Of a stretch of 25,330 bases of DNA, positions 14,904-23,248 are shown piece after piece. The translations under genes were made by a program, and so were the position numbers. The notes beneath the pieces are model-generated. The model did not search any database. It worked only from the letters and a program-made list of their open reading frames with translations, and was not told the origin of the DNA. Each line of letters opens with the position of its first letter. The stretch's first letter is position 1. Source of the stretch: DASPJL01 sp035628645 (GTDB lineage Bacteria; Bacteroidota; Bacteroidia; Cytophagales; Cyclobacteriaceae); the NCBI GenBank assembly GCA_035628645.1, contig DASPJL010000097.1, positions 1 through 25,330 of the forward strand, given 5' to 3'.

Positions 14904-15911
14904 ATGAACGAAGATCTGGTACTATCGGTAGGCACTACGCTCGACCGGTTTATTATGCGAAATCAGGAAGATTTCCCCTTTGCCACTGGTGAATTATCTC
15001 AACTGCTCAGGGATATCGCCTGGGCGGGAAAGATAATAAACCGTGAAATTAACCGGGCCGGATTAGCCGATATTACCGGCGCTTTAGGTTCTCATAACGT
15101 GCAAGGCGAAATTCAGCAAAAGCTGGATTTTGTGGCAAACATAAGGTTTATAAGAGCGCTTAAACTGGGCGGCGAGGTTTGTGCAATCATTTCAGAAGAA
15201 GAAGCGGACCTGATCCCCACACATAATTTAAATGCCAAATATGTGGTAGCCATTGACCCTTTGGATGGATCTTCAAATATTGATGTGAATGTTTCCATTG
15301 GTACCATCTTTTCAATTTACAGAAGGGTAACACCTATTGGCACGCATCCGACTTATGAAGATGTACTTCAAAAAGGGACGAGCCAGGTAGCCAGCGGATA
15401 TATCTTATATGGTCCTTCCAGTATTCTGGTTTACACCACGGGCAAAGGAGTAAATGGATTTACTTATGATCCTTCCCTTGGAGAGTTTTTTCTTTCCCAT
15501 CCGAATATCAAAACGAAATACGATGGGAGTATCTATTCTTGTAATGAAGGCAATATGGATGAATTTCCTGCTTCAATCCAAACTTATTTATCCAAATGCA
15601 GAAAGGAAAAGCTTACGGCGAGATACATAGGTTCGCTTGTAGCAGACTTCCACAGAAACCTTATGAAGGGTGGTATCTATTTGTATCCTTCTACCAATTC
15701 GAACCTTCAGGGAAAATTACGGCTCCTTTATGAGTGCTTCCCATTGGCATTTCTTATCGAACAAGCCGGCGGCAAAGCTTCTGACGGGCAAACAAGGATT
15801 CTTGATATTATACCTGAAAACATCCATCAGCGGTCTCCCTTATATATCGGATCGATAAAAATGGTGGAGGACCTCGAATTGATTTATAATGATATTAAAA
15901 ATATAGCCTGA
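14904..15911 (+). CDS. fbp: Class I fructose-1,6-bisphosphatase
   Basis: A 335-residue class I FBPase, the usual length, hydrolysing fructose-1,6-bisphosphate to fructose-6-phosphate, the committed gluconeogenic step. The metal site is visible: E98-E100 in ISEEE, and DPLDGSSNIDVN (118-129), which also contributes the phosphate loop. The substrate-binding region follows near residues 230-275 (YIGSLVADFHRN, GGIYLYPST, GKLRLLYE). Its placement is striking: 18 bp after kdgK, with its TGA one base before the eda ATG, so it is cotranscribed with the uronate genes. Growth on uronates yields only pyruvate and triose phosphate, so hexose phosphates must be rebuilt, and a coinduced FBPase fits. Whether it is the only fbp in the genome cannot be told here. 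Confidence 0.96.
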   Translation: MNEDLVLSVGTTLDRFIMRNQEDFPFATGELSQLLRDIAWAGKIINREINRAGLADITGALGSHNVQGEIQQKLDFVANIRFIRALKLGGEVCAIISEEEADLIPTHNLNAKYVVAIDPLDGSSNIDVNVSIGTIFSIYRRVTPIGTHPTYEDVLQKGTSQVASGYILYGPSSILVYTTGKGVNGFTYDPSLGEFFLSHPNIKTKYDGSIYSCNEGNMDEFPASIQTYLSKCRKEKLTARYIGSLVADFHRNLMKGGIYLYPSTNSNLQGKLRLLYECFPLAFLIEQAGGKASDGQTRILDIIPENIHQRSPLYIGSIKMVEDLELIYNDIKNIA

Positions 15912-15912
15912 T

Positions 15913-16590
15913 ATGTCTGCCTTTTCAAAAATTGAAATTTTAAATAAGATCCTTGACCATCCGGTTGTTCCTGTTTTTTACAACAGCAACTTAGACATTA
16001 CCAAACGGATAGTTGAAAGCTGCTATAACGGTGGTATCAGAGCTTTTGAATTCACAAACAGGGGAAGCGAAGCTTTTACTGTTTTCTCTGACCTGTCAAA
16101 ATTCGTAAAATCTGACTTCCCCGACCTTTCTTTAGGTATCGGGACAATTTTCACATCTTCACAAGCAAAACTATTTTATGAAGCGGGTGCTGATTTTATT
16201 GTTCAACCGGTAACCAGTAAAGAGGTTGGAGAATTTTGCCAGGAAAATAAAACATTGTGGGCTCCTGGTGCAGGAACTGTAAATGAGGTTTACAACGCCA
16301 CTAAATTGGGGGCAGATGTAGTCAAGCTTTTTCCGGGAAATTCACTGGGACCAGATTTTGTAAAGTCTCTCAAAGGGCCAATGCCGGGAGTAAAATTAAT
16401 GGTAACAGGCGGAGTCGATCCTACTGTAGAGAGTATTTCAAAATGGTTTTCAGCAGGAGTAAACGCTGTGGGGATTGGATCCCAGCTATTTCCAAAAGAG
16501 TATCTTGAAAGGGGGGAATTCGCGAAGCTTTCGGAGAAGATAGCCCAATTAATGCTTTCAATAAAACCAGGACAATCAACCGTACCTTGA
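15913..16590 (+). CDS. eda: KDPG/KHG aldolase
   Basis: A 225-residue class I aldolase cleaving KDPG to pyruvate and glyceraldehyde-3-phosphate, the last step of the pathway. Visible residues are E46 and R50 in FEFTNRG, GIGTIF (75-80), the PGAGTVNE loop (118-125) and the Schiff-base Lys138 in VVKLFPGN, followed by KGPMPGV and VTGGVDP phosphate-site elements. EFTNRG in place of the enterobacterial EVTLRT is usual for Bacteroidota Eda. The ATG lies one base after the fbp stop, indicating translational coupling. The next gene starts 85 bp downstream after an AT-rich gap without a strong terminator. Confidence 0.94.
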   Translation: MSAFSKIEILNKILDHPVVPVFYNSNLDITKRIVESCYNGGIRAFEFTNRGSEAFTVFSDLSKFVKSDFPDLSLGIGTIFTSSQAKLFYEAGADFIVQPVTSKEVGEFCQENKTLWAPGAGTVNEVYNATKLGADVVKLFPGNSLGPDFVKSLKGPMPGVKLMVTGGVDPTVESISKWFSAGVNAVGIGSQLFPKEYLERGEFAKLSEKIAQLMLSIKPGQSTVP

Positions 16591-16675
16591 TTGAAATTCA
16601 TTACATTTTAACATAAGTATTATTACAACTATTTAAATAATTCTAAATAACCTTTAAACACTTACAGACATCTTA

Positions 16676-17965
16676 ATGGAACAACCAAAAAGAGGAAATT
16701 ACAGGTGGATAATAGTAGCATTGCTATTTTTCGCCACCACCATCAATTATTTGGACCGACAAGTTATCGGGTTATTAAAACCCACACTTGAAAAAGAATT
16801 TAGCTGGTCAGAGACAGATTATAGTAACATCGTGATGGCTTTTACTGCCGCTTATGCGATAGGATTGCTGATTTTCGGAAGATTTATTGATAAAATAGGC
16901 ACCAAGCTGGGCTATACTGTTTCCCTTATAGTTTGGAGTATTGCCGCTATGTTTCATGCAGTGGCGAAAAGCACTTTTGGCTTTGGAGTGGCGCGAGCTG
17001 CTTTGGGATTAGGAGAAGCGGGGAATTTTCCGGCGGCAATAAAGGCCGTAGCAGAGTGGTTTCCTAAAAAAGAAAGGGCGCTTGCCACAGGGATTTTTAA
17101 TTCCGGAGCAAATGTAGGCGCAGTAGTGGCTCCTTTATTGGTTTCCTGGATCCTTTTACACTATGGCTGGCAGGAAGCTTTCTGGATCACCGGTGCGATA
17201 GGCTTTATCTGGCTGATCTTCTGGTTTATTTTCTATGAAATTCCATCCAAACAAAAAAGGCTTTCTTCCGAGGAGTATGCTTACATTCATAGTGATGACG
17301 AAGATGAACCTGGGATAACAGATACAAAACCTGTAAGCTGGGCAAAACTCTTTTCCATAAGACAAACATGGGCTTTCATTTTCGGAAAATTGCTCACCGA
17401 CCCTGTTTGGTGGTTTTTCCTTTTCTGGCTTCCCTCCTACCTTCATTCTTCCTATAATGTGGACATTAAAAATGAGCCTTTGCCCCTTGCGGTGATTTAT
17501 TTCGCTACTACTTTTGGTAGTATTGGAGGAGGTTATTTATCATCTTACCTGATTAAATCCGGTTGGCCGGTATTTAAAGCAAGAAAGACTTCAATGCTCT
17601 TTTTTGCCATTATAGTGGTACCGATCATCAGCGTTCGTTTTATATCTGATATATGGGTTGCTGTTGCTTTGCTTAGTCTTGCCGCTGCTGCGCATCAGGC
17701 GTGGAGCGCTAATATATTCACTACCGCTTCCGATATGTTCCCTAAAAAGGCAGTTAGTTCCGTAGTGGGTATAGGAGGAATGGCAGGCGCTGTGGGAGGA
17801 ATCCTTTTTCCACTTCTTATTGGAAATTTATTAGAGTACTACAAGAACCTTGGCAACATTACGGCGGGTTATAATATTCTGTTTTTAATGTGTGGATCTG
17901 CATATGTGCTTGCATGGCTGATCATGCATTTTCTTGTACCGAAAATGAAGCGTGTAGACATTTAA
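16676..17965 (+). CDS. exuT: Hexuronate MFS transporter (ExuT-like, ACS family)
   Basis: A 429-residue major facilitator with about twelve membrane segments, of the anion:cation symporter group that includes ExuT. The opening RWIIVALLFFATTINYLDRQ (10-29), motif A GRFIDKIGTK (68-77) between helices 2 and 3, and GEAGNFPAAIKAVAEWFP (about 113-130) are hallmarks of hexuronate/sugar-acid transporters. It probably imports galacturonate or glucuronate, possibly unsaturated monouronates, across the inner membrane with H+. It is downstream of eda in the same direction. The substrate is inferred from locus context; related ACS transporters carry glucarate or phthalate. Confidence 0.88.
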   Translation: MEQPKRGNYRWIIVALLFFATTINYLDRQVIGLLKPTLEKEFSWSETDYSNIVMAFTAAYAIGLLIFGRFIDKIGTKLGYTVSLIVWSIAAMFHAVAKSTFGFGVARAALGLGEAGNFPAAIKAVAEWFPKKERALATGIFNSGANVGAVVAPLLVSWILLHYGWQEAFWITGAIGFIWLIFWFIFYEIPSKQKRLSSEEYAYIHSDDEDEPGITDTKPVSWAKLFSIRQTWAFIFGKLLTDPVWWFFLFWLPSYLHSSYNVDIKNEPLPLAVIYFATTFGSIGGGYLSSYLIKSGWPVFKARKTSMLFFAIIVVPIISVRFISDIWVAVALLSLAAAAHQAWSANIFTTASDMFPKKAVSSVVGIGGMAGAVGGILFPLLIGNLLEYYKNLGNITAGYNILFLMCGSAYVLAWLIMHFLVPKMKRVDI

Positions 17966-17994
17966 AAGTGTCTTTGATAATCAACTATAGTTTA

Positions 17995-18043
17995 AGTACC
18001 CTGAGAAGAAGGATTTTCTTGAGAAATCTTCTTCCTGGGTACT
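17995..18043 (+). terminator. Long imperfect hairpin after the transporter gene
   Basis: AGTACCC (17995-18001) pairs with GGGTACT (18037-18043). Inside, the GAAGAAGGATTT and AAATCTTCTTCC arms extend the stem with small bulges around a short loop. The arm is strong, but no T tract follows. It probably marks the end of the uronate transcript or attenuates reading into the next gene. A processing or stabilising structure is also possible. Confidence 0.45.
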
Positions 18044-18096
18044 GAATTACTGGTCAAAATAGAGTTCTTTTTCTAATCAGTCTTAAATTGTTGTCT

Positions 18097-18540
18097 ATGA
18101 TAAAGTCATTAAAAAAAATCTTTAGTCTTTTAGCCATTACCCTTATGTTCAGTAACTCAGGTTTTGCCCAATCTGCGACAGAAAAAGAAGTTGCATCTGA
18201 AGTTGAAAAGTTGAAAAATCTTTTGGTTAACCCTGATAAGAAAAAGCTTCAGAAAATCTCTGCGAATGAACTTTCTTATGGTCATTCAAGCGGAAAAATA
18301 GAATCAAAGGAACAATTTATTGAAAGCCTGGTTTCCGGTCAGTCCAATTTTGTTGACATTACATTATCCGACCAGACAATAAATGTAATAGACAATACTG
18401 CTGTTGTCAGGCATAAACTTTTTGCCAACACCAACGACCCTGGAAAAGGACCTTCCACCGTAAACCTATCCATCCTTCTGGTTTGGGCAAAGCAAAACGG
18501 TGAATGGAAACTTCTGGCACGTCAGGCAGTCAAGATATAG
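18097..18540 (+). CDS. Secreted NTF2-like (DUF4440/SnoaL-type) protein
   Basis: A 147-residue protein with a clear Sec signal peptide (KSLKK, then a hydrophobic run ending SGFAQS, cleavage near residue 25) and a small NTF2-like alpha+beta domain. The pattern is a helix with EVEKLKNLL, then LSYGHSSGKIESKEQFIESL, and the closing strand NGEWKLLARQAVKI, as in DUF4440/SnoaL-type proteins. ATG 18097 is preferred over TTG 18088. Proteins of this type are often ligand-binding or scaffold-like; the specific function is not deducible. It is codirectional with the uronate genes, but a large hairpin and 130 bp separate it from exuT. Membership of the regulon is uncertain. Confidence 0.7.
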   Translation: MIKSLKKIFSLLAITLMFSNSGFAQSATEKEVASEVEKLKNLLVNPDKKKLQKISANELSYGHSSGKIESKEQFIESLVSGQSNFVDITLSDQTINVIDNTAVVRHKLFANTNDPGKGPSTVNLSILLVWAKQNGEWKLLARQAVKI

Positions 18541-18620
18541 TTTTATCAATTCGACACTCTTCGTGGTCAATTAGATTAATTTATAAGTGTTATTAAAATT
18601 TCACCATGGTGTTTTGCATT

Positions 18621-18741
18621 AAGAGGGTGTTCAAAAAGTCTTCCCGAATTTATTTCAGAATCTTTAAGTCCTTATTAAAGGAAGCTTAAGGTGATGAAGA
18701 AAATCCAACAAGACGGAAAACATACTTTTGGACAGCCTCTT
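18621..18741. mobile_element. MITE-like element with terminal inverted repeats
   Basis: The left end, AAGAGGGTGTTCAAAAAGT, and the reverse complement of the right end, AAGAGGCTGTCCAAAAGT, match over about 18 bases with two substitutions and one indel. The total length is about 120 bp with no coding frame. Ends of the form GAGGCTGTCCAAAAG are, from memory, like those of several Bacteroidota insertion sequences, so this is probably a non-autonomous derivative mobilised in trans. No clear target duplication could be fixed by eye. The interior carries CCTTATTAAAGG, a near-palindrome. Confidence 0.6.
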
Positions 18742-18964
18742 CTCTAATCTTACCAACAGAGGCTAAAGGTACCAATCAATGCCCTCGTACCTCTGGCCTT
18801 ATTTTTAACCGCTTAGCACAATAAAATCTTCTATACCGGAATAGCCAAACGGAAGAAAAAATTAAAAAGAATACAAAGTATATAAGAAGGAAGTTCTTGA
18901 CGTTATCCTGTTTCATTTTTTAATAGAATAGAAGCAGGTGATCTACATTTAAAATACAAGAAAT

Positions 18965-19100
18965 TTATTTCATGATATTTTTATAGGCGTTCTCAAAGGT
19001 ATATTTTTCCAAACGATCAAAAATAGATTCGATTTTCGGAGATCATTTTGTATACAATTTTAATTTCTCCTGCGTAACTCTATTAGAATAAATGATGGTT
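18965..19100 (-). pseudogene. Degraded 3' end of a minus-strand gene
   Basis: On the minus strand a frame ending TAA (18965-18967) encodes a protein-like tail, SPKIESIFDRLEKY then TFENAYKNIMK. It is preceded in the same frame, across a TGA at 19043-19045, by NRVTQEKLKLYTK. The continuity of protein-like sequence over an in-frame stop suggests a nonsense-mutated remnant. No start or family is evident, and the DNA further upstream is taken up by the receptor gene on the other strand. Confidence 0.25.
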
Positions 19101-19165
19101 TGTAGTGCCGTTTCCTTTTTTACTTTAACTGGTTTAAATTTTACTTTTTTACTTTTATTTTCGAA

Positions 19166-21613
19166 ATGCAAAAGTGTTTTCTTTTTAATCTCTTCTTTTT
19201 TGCCATTACCTATGTTTCGTATTCACAATCACCCGCTCAAAAAGGCGCTATCAAGGGAGTTGTCCTTGATTCAGCGTCAAATAAACCTATAGAATTTGTC
19301 ACAGTGGTAATTATGGAAGAAGGCAAACCTATAAAGACTTCTGCTACTTCTGCTAACGGTTCTTTTAAAATTGATGGTTTGCCAATTAGTCAATACAGCG
19401 TTGTACTAACCTACGTCGGATACAAAAACAAAACAATCGATTTGCCCGAATTCCCGGAATCCACTTTTCTTATTGACTTGGGGAGCACTCTGATTGCATC
19501 CTCAGACAATGTATTGAGTGAAGTGGAAATAACTGCTGTACGCCCGATAATAAAAAATGAAGTGGATAAAATAACTTATGATGTAGAAGCGGATCCTGAA
19601 AGTAAAACAATGACGGCCCTTGATATCTTAAGGAAAGTGCCGCTTATCACTGTAGATGCTGACGATAATATTTTATTAAAAGGAAGCGGAGGCTTTAAAG
19701 TACTCGTAAATGGAAAGTCCTCTTCGCTATTTGTAAGAGACCCAAAGGAAGTTTTTAAAAGTATGCCGGCCAGCTCAATAAAAAATATTGAAGTGATCAC
19801 AACACCTCCGGCCAAATACGACGCGGAAGGTGTAGGTGGAATCATCAACATAATAACAAACAGGGAAAATCCGGGAGGATATAATGGTTCTGTGAGCATA
19901 GGAGCAAGTAGTCCCTTAGGAATCAATGGCAATGCATATTTAACCGCTAAGATTAAAAAATTCGGCTTTTCAGGTTATTACAACAATAGCCTTTTTACTT
20001 CTCCCGCCAACAGCAGTAATTTTTTTCGCGAAAATTTTGCTCTGGACAACAGTAAACTCAATCAGATAGGAACTAGTAAATATGAAGGAAGGTGGGAAAA
20101 TTTGGGTGGGGAAGTTAGTTTCGAGATTGATTCACTCAACCTGTTAACGGCCAATTATAGTCTTTATTCCAGCAAAGGCAAGAATGACTTAAGGCAAAAT
20201 GTGGAATATCTTGATGGCGAAAATACAATTGTTCAATCTTATGATCGTATAAATGATTCTGAATTTAAATGGTATGGAAGCGACCTGGGGCTAGACTATC
20301 AGAAGACCTTTAAAAGGAACAAGGACCAAATACTTACCTTTTCTTATAAGTATAACTTAGGGGGAAATAGTAATTTTTCTGATTTCGATATAGAACCCAT
20401 CCTAAACTACGAACAAATAACAAGTCTGACGAGCAATGAAGGGAAATCCAACGAACATACAGCCCAGGTTGATTATGTCCATCCCTTTAAAAACTTCACC
20501 TTTGAGGCCGGACTTAAATCAATTTTGAGACTAAATAAAAGCGATTTCTACTACAAAAATTATAATCCGGAAACGGAGTCTTATGAAATTGATGAATCTC
20601 AAAGTAACATTTTTGAATATCATCAGGACGTTTACTCCGGATATGGATCCGTCAATTTTAAAAAGGGAAAATGGGGTTTTAAAGGAGGCATGAGGGTCGA
20701 AGAAACAAAAATTAATGCAGACTTTAAATCGTCCGACACTACAGCTCTTCAGGATTATTTCAACTTTATTCCTTCTGTCACTATTTCCCGCAGTCTCAAT
20801 GACATGAGTTCCCTAAAGCTGTCTTACAATCAAAGACTACAAAGGCCGGGTTTATGGTTTTTAAATCCGTATACAAACCGCACCGACCCAAAAAATATTT
20901 ACTATGGAAACCCCGGCTTAAAACCATCTGTAACCAACGCTATCGACTTAAGTTACAGTACATTTATAAAAGGTTCTTCAATCAATACCTCCCTTTATTA
21001 CAATTTTACGGATAATTCTATCCAGTCCTTTACGATTGTAGAAGACAGTATTTCAAAAACCACTTACAGAAATATTGGTAAAAATAAAACCTTGGGTCTT
21101 TCTATTAACTCGAATATTGTCTTCTCCAAAAAGCTCACCTTAAACCTGAATGGTAATGCCAATTATGTTGATTTTTCCAGCAGCATTAACGGCAGAAAAA
21201 TAACTAACAGCGGCATCACAGGATCACTCAACAGCTACGTCAGTTATAACTGGGGAAAAGGATGGAGAGTAGGCGCTAACTTTGGAGTAGGATTACCACA
21301 CGTAGGTTTACAAGGGAAGTCAAATGCCTACTACTATAACAATATTTCAATCAATAAAAAACTTTTTAAAGACAAATTAAACTTAAGCGCTTCCGTAAAT
21401 AATCCTTTTGAAAAAACCAGGGTTTGGAGAAACGAAACTACTGACGTTAACTTCTATCAAAAGCAAGAATCGTGGTATCAGGTAAGACGCTTCAATTTCT
21501 CTGTAAATTATAAGTTTGGAAAGTTAAAGGAGGGGATCGCCAGGAAAAAAAGAGGAATTCAAAATGATGATGTAAAAGGTAGGGAGAGTAGTGGTGGAGG
21601 TGGAATAAATTAA
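19166..21613 (+). CDS. TonB-dependent-receptor-like outer-membrane beta-barrel protein
   Basis: An 815-residue outer-membrane protein. A signal peptide covers residues 1-20 (ends SYSQS). A carboxypeptidase-regulatory-like domain follows (about 27-100: IKGVVLDSASNKPIEFVTV, YVGYKNKTIDL), then a plug-like domain (about 118-235: DKITYDVEADPESKTMTALD, VLVNGKSS, YDAEGVGGIINIIT). The remaining ~580 residues are a beta-barrel of the OMP_b-brl_3 type. A basic/Gly-rich tail (RKKRGIQNDDV, then GGGGIN) follows the last strand, as is common in this subfamily. No SusD partner is adjacent, so it is not a classical glycan-uptake pair. The cargo is unknown; members are often linked to metals, peptides or sensing. 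The stop overlaps that of the convergent gene. Confidence 0.85.
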   Translation: MQKCFLFNLFFFAITYVSYSQSPAQKGAIKGVVLDSASNKPIEFVTVVIMEEGKPIKTSATSANGSFKIDGLPISQYSVVLTYVGYKNKTIDLPEFPESTFLIDLGSTLIASSDNVLSEVEITAVRPIIKNEVDKITYDVEADPESKTMTALDILRKVPLITVDADDNILLKGSGGFKVLVNGKSSSLFVRDPKEVFKSMPASSIKNIEVITTPPAKYDAEGVGGIINIITNRENPGGYNGSVSIGASSPLGINGNAYLTAKIKKFGFSGYYNNSLFTSPANSSNFFRENFALDNSKLNQIGTSKYEGRWENLGGEVSFEIDSLNLLTANYSLYSSKGKNDLRQNVEYLDGENTIVQSYDRINDSEFKWYGSDLGLDYQKTFKRNKDQILTFSYKYNLGGNSNFSDFDIEPILNYEQITSLTSNEGKSNEHTAQVDYVHPFKNFTFEAGLKSILRLNKSDFYYKNYNPETESYEIDESQSNIFEYHQDVYSGYGSVNFKKGKWGFKGGMRVEETKINADFKSSDTTALQDYFNFIPSVTISRSLNDMSSLKLSYNQRLQRPGLWFLNPYTNRTDPKNIYYGNPGLKPSVTNAIDLSYSTFIKGSSINTSLYYNFTDNSIQSFTIVEDSISKTTYRNIGKNKTLGLSINSNIVFSKKLTLNLNGNANYVDFSSSINGRKITNSGITGSLNSYVSYNWGKGWRVGANFGVGLPHVGLQGKSNAYYYNNISINKKLFKDKLNLSASVNNPFEKTRVWRNETTDVNFYQKQESWYQVRRFNFSVNYKFGKLKEGIARKKRGIQNDDVKGRESSGGGGIN

Positions 21614-22965
21614 TGCCCATGTTCTTTTTTCCCCATATTCATTATGGAAGGATTAATTCTCAGGTAAACTTCTGCTGAAAGGGGATTTTTTCCATAAATA
21701 GAATACAGGTCATTAGGATTTTTAAAGAAGGTGCCCTGTGTGCCTAGTGTAAAATTGATATTCCAATGCCTCACAAGCGTATAGTTGAACCCGACAGTAT
21801 ATGCCTGAATGTTAAAGGTCTTATCTTCTTCTAGCGTTATATCCAGTTCCTCTGAAGACTTTTGTACCCATTCATGTCTTCCATAAATTGCCCATTTGTT
21901 CAACTGCACGGCAGGTTCAAAACTTATAGAGTGTTCCTGATGATTATGTCCGCTATTGTTATATCCCCAAATTAACGACGTCGAAAAATTATAATTTTTC
22001 TTTATCAATGGGAACAAGGGGAAATTATATAGAATAGAGGCAGTAGTTCTTTTTACGTTATCTCCCAAACCTTCGGGGTTTTTCAAAAAACCTTGTGAAG
22101 CCTGAAAAGCTAAATTAGAATTAGGATTAATCGAGAACATAAAGGAATAAGAATCGAATCTTGGCTTGTCAAACCCGTACCTTTCTTCGTCAGGTTCGCG
22201 GCCCGTAAAGCTTGATCCTTCTATTTTCAATGATTTATACCTGAATCCTATGGTGGCCACGCCAAAAGTAATGTGGGTAGCATCCTGCCAGTGGTGACCC
22301 AACAAGGCATCCGGATTATTAAGTGCAGAAACCCTGTGCATAAAGGCTACGGGACCTAAGGCAGGTTCTCCCGGATAGCCCAAATAGAAAAACAAATCCA
22401 TATTGGAATCGAACCTGTGAGAATAACCGACAGATAGCTCTGAAAACAAGTCATGTGGATGTTGCCTGTCAACCAATTTTTTCCCTTTATAAGTTTCACC
22501 CGACTGGAAGAGCAGGGGATAACCGCTTCCACCCGCAATCAATGGATCCAGAGACATCATTATGCTAAACCTGAAAAGACCCCGTTCTCCTACTCTTCTT
22601 TGTCCCATCCCCATAAGCCAGTTAGGAGCATCAATTTTCTCGTCCCCTCTTGAGCCTTTTTCTGTTATATCCTGTTTGTTATACCGGATAAATAAATTCC
22701 CATGAAACATGTAAACCCACTTTTTGTGCGAAAGCATATAACCATACATGGGAGAAGAGTCTGGCAGCCAACCCGTACCTGAACCATTCCGGCTCATGGG
22801 AAGCGTAAGTGAAAAGGCATGGGACATGGGAAGGACATACCCTCTGGCAGAATCTTCCTCATTTTGGTCGGATTCTGCTTGCGATTTATGATGCTGCTCG
22901 TGCTGTGCTTTTGCCAAATGCACAGACGATAGAAAAAACATGACAAGTAAAACTTTGTTAACCAT
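21610..22965 (-). CDS. Uncharacterised outer-membrane beta-barrel protein, His-rich ends
   Basis: A 451-residue protein with a signal peptide (MVNKVLLVMFFLSS to KAQ, cleavage near residue 21). The mature N-terminus is His-rich (HEQHHKSQ) and the C-terminus ends GKKEHGH, suggesting possible metal contact. The body alternates aromatic and polar residues, as in a beta-barrel, with strong blocks such as DRQHPHDLFSELSVGYSHR, ALGPVAFMHRVSALNNPDA and LLGHHWQDATHITFGV. I recall such proteins mainly as hypothetical outer-membrane proteins near copper or other metal-resistance genes, but no such genes are in this window. ATG 22965 is preferred to the upstream start at 23001, because the signal peptide then begins correctly. 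Its TAA overlaps the TAA of the convergent receptor gene within TTAA (21610-21613). The function is unknown. Confidence 0.7.
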   Translation of the reverse strand: MVNKVLLVMFFLSSVHLAKAQHEQHHKSQAESDQNEEDSARGYVLPMSHAFSLTLPMSRNGSGTGWLPDSSPMYGYMLSHKKWVYMFHGNLFIRYNKQDITEKGSRGDEKIDAPNWLMGMGQRRVGERGLFRFSIMMSLDPLIAGGSGYPLLFQSGETYKGKKLVDRQHPHDLFSELSVGYSHRFDSNMDLFFYLGYPGEPALGPVAFMHRVSALNNPDALLGHHWQDATHITFGVATIGFRYKSLKIEGSSFTGREPDEERYGFDKPRFDSYSFMFSINPNSNLAFQASQGFLKNPEGLGDNVKRTTASILYNFPLFPLIKKNYNFSTSLIWGYNNSGHNHQEHSISFEPAVQLNKWAIYGRHEWVQKSSEELDITLEEDKTFNIQAYTVGFNYTLVRHWNINFTLGTQGTFFKNPNDLYSIYGKNPLSAEVYLRINPSIMNMGKKEHGH

Positions 22966-23248
22966 ACCAATCAACTCCCGCCAGTTAAGTGCAGGATTCA
23001 ATTGTAATTACTGGTTTTGGGGTAATAAGTTTGCTTTATTGACATTTATAAATGACGAATACGAATGACAGGTGAAGAATAAAAAAATAGCAGAATCTGA
23101 ATTTTCAGAATTTATGACTAAATAGAAAAAAGAATTCACTTCGGAGATTAAAAGAGTTTGTATAAACCTTTGAAACCTGTTAGATTAAAGACAGTTCCTA
23201 AAAATCCTGACCTAAAGAAATCCAAAAAATTCCGGCTTCAGAAGAACC

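Larger units (their letters stand above)
18541..19165. other. Spacer before the outer-membrane receptor gene
   Basis: This 625-bp gap carries the MITE-like element (18621-18741) and a minus-strand relic frame (18965-19100). An inverted pair, GGTAC (18768-18772) and GTACC (18787-18791), lies between them. No intact gene is seen. The last ~60 bases before 19166 are very T-rich, as expected for a leader or promoter in this phylum, but no clear TAnnTTTG box was found. Confidence 0.45.

Noticed and set aside
21610..21613. Possible frameshift joining the receptor and the convergent gene
   Set aside because: The genes are on opposite strands and both have complete, plausible ends; the 4-base overlap is simply shared stop codons.
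19166..23001. SusC/SusD-type polysaccharide utilisation pair
   Set aside because: No SusD-like lipoprotein is adjacent, and the receptor is of the OMP_b-brl_3 type rather than a SusC.
23095..23108. Short palindrome TCTGAATTTTCAGA in the trpS downstream gap
   Set aside because: It has a six-base arm with a two-base loop and no T tract; too weak to call a terminator or operator.
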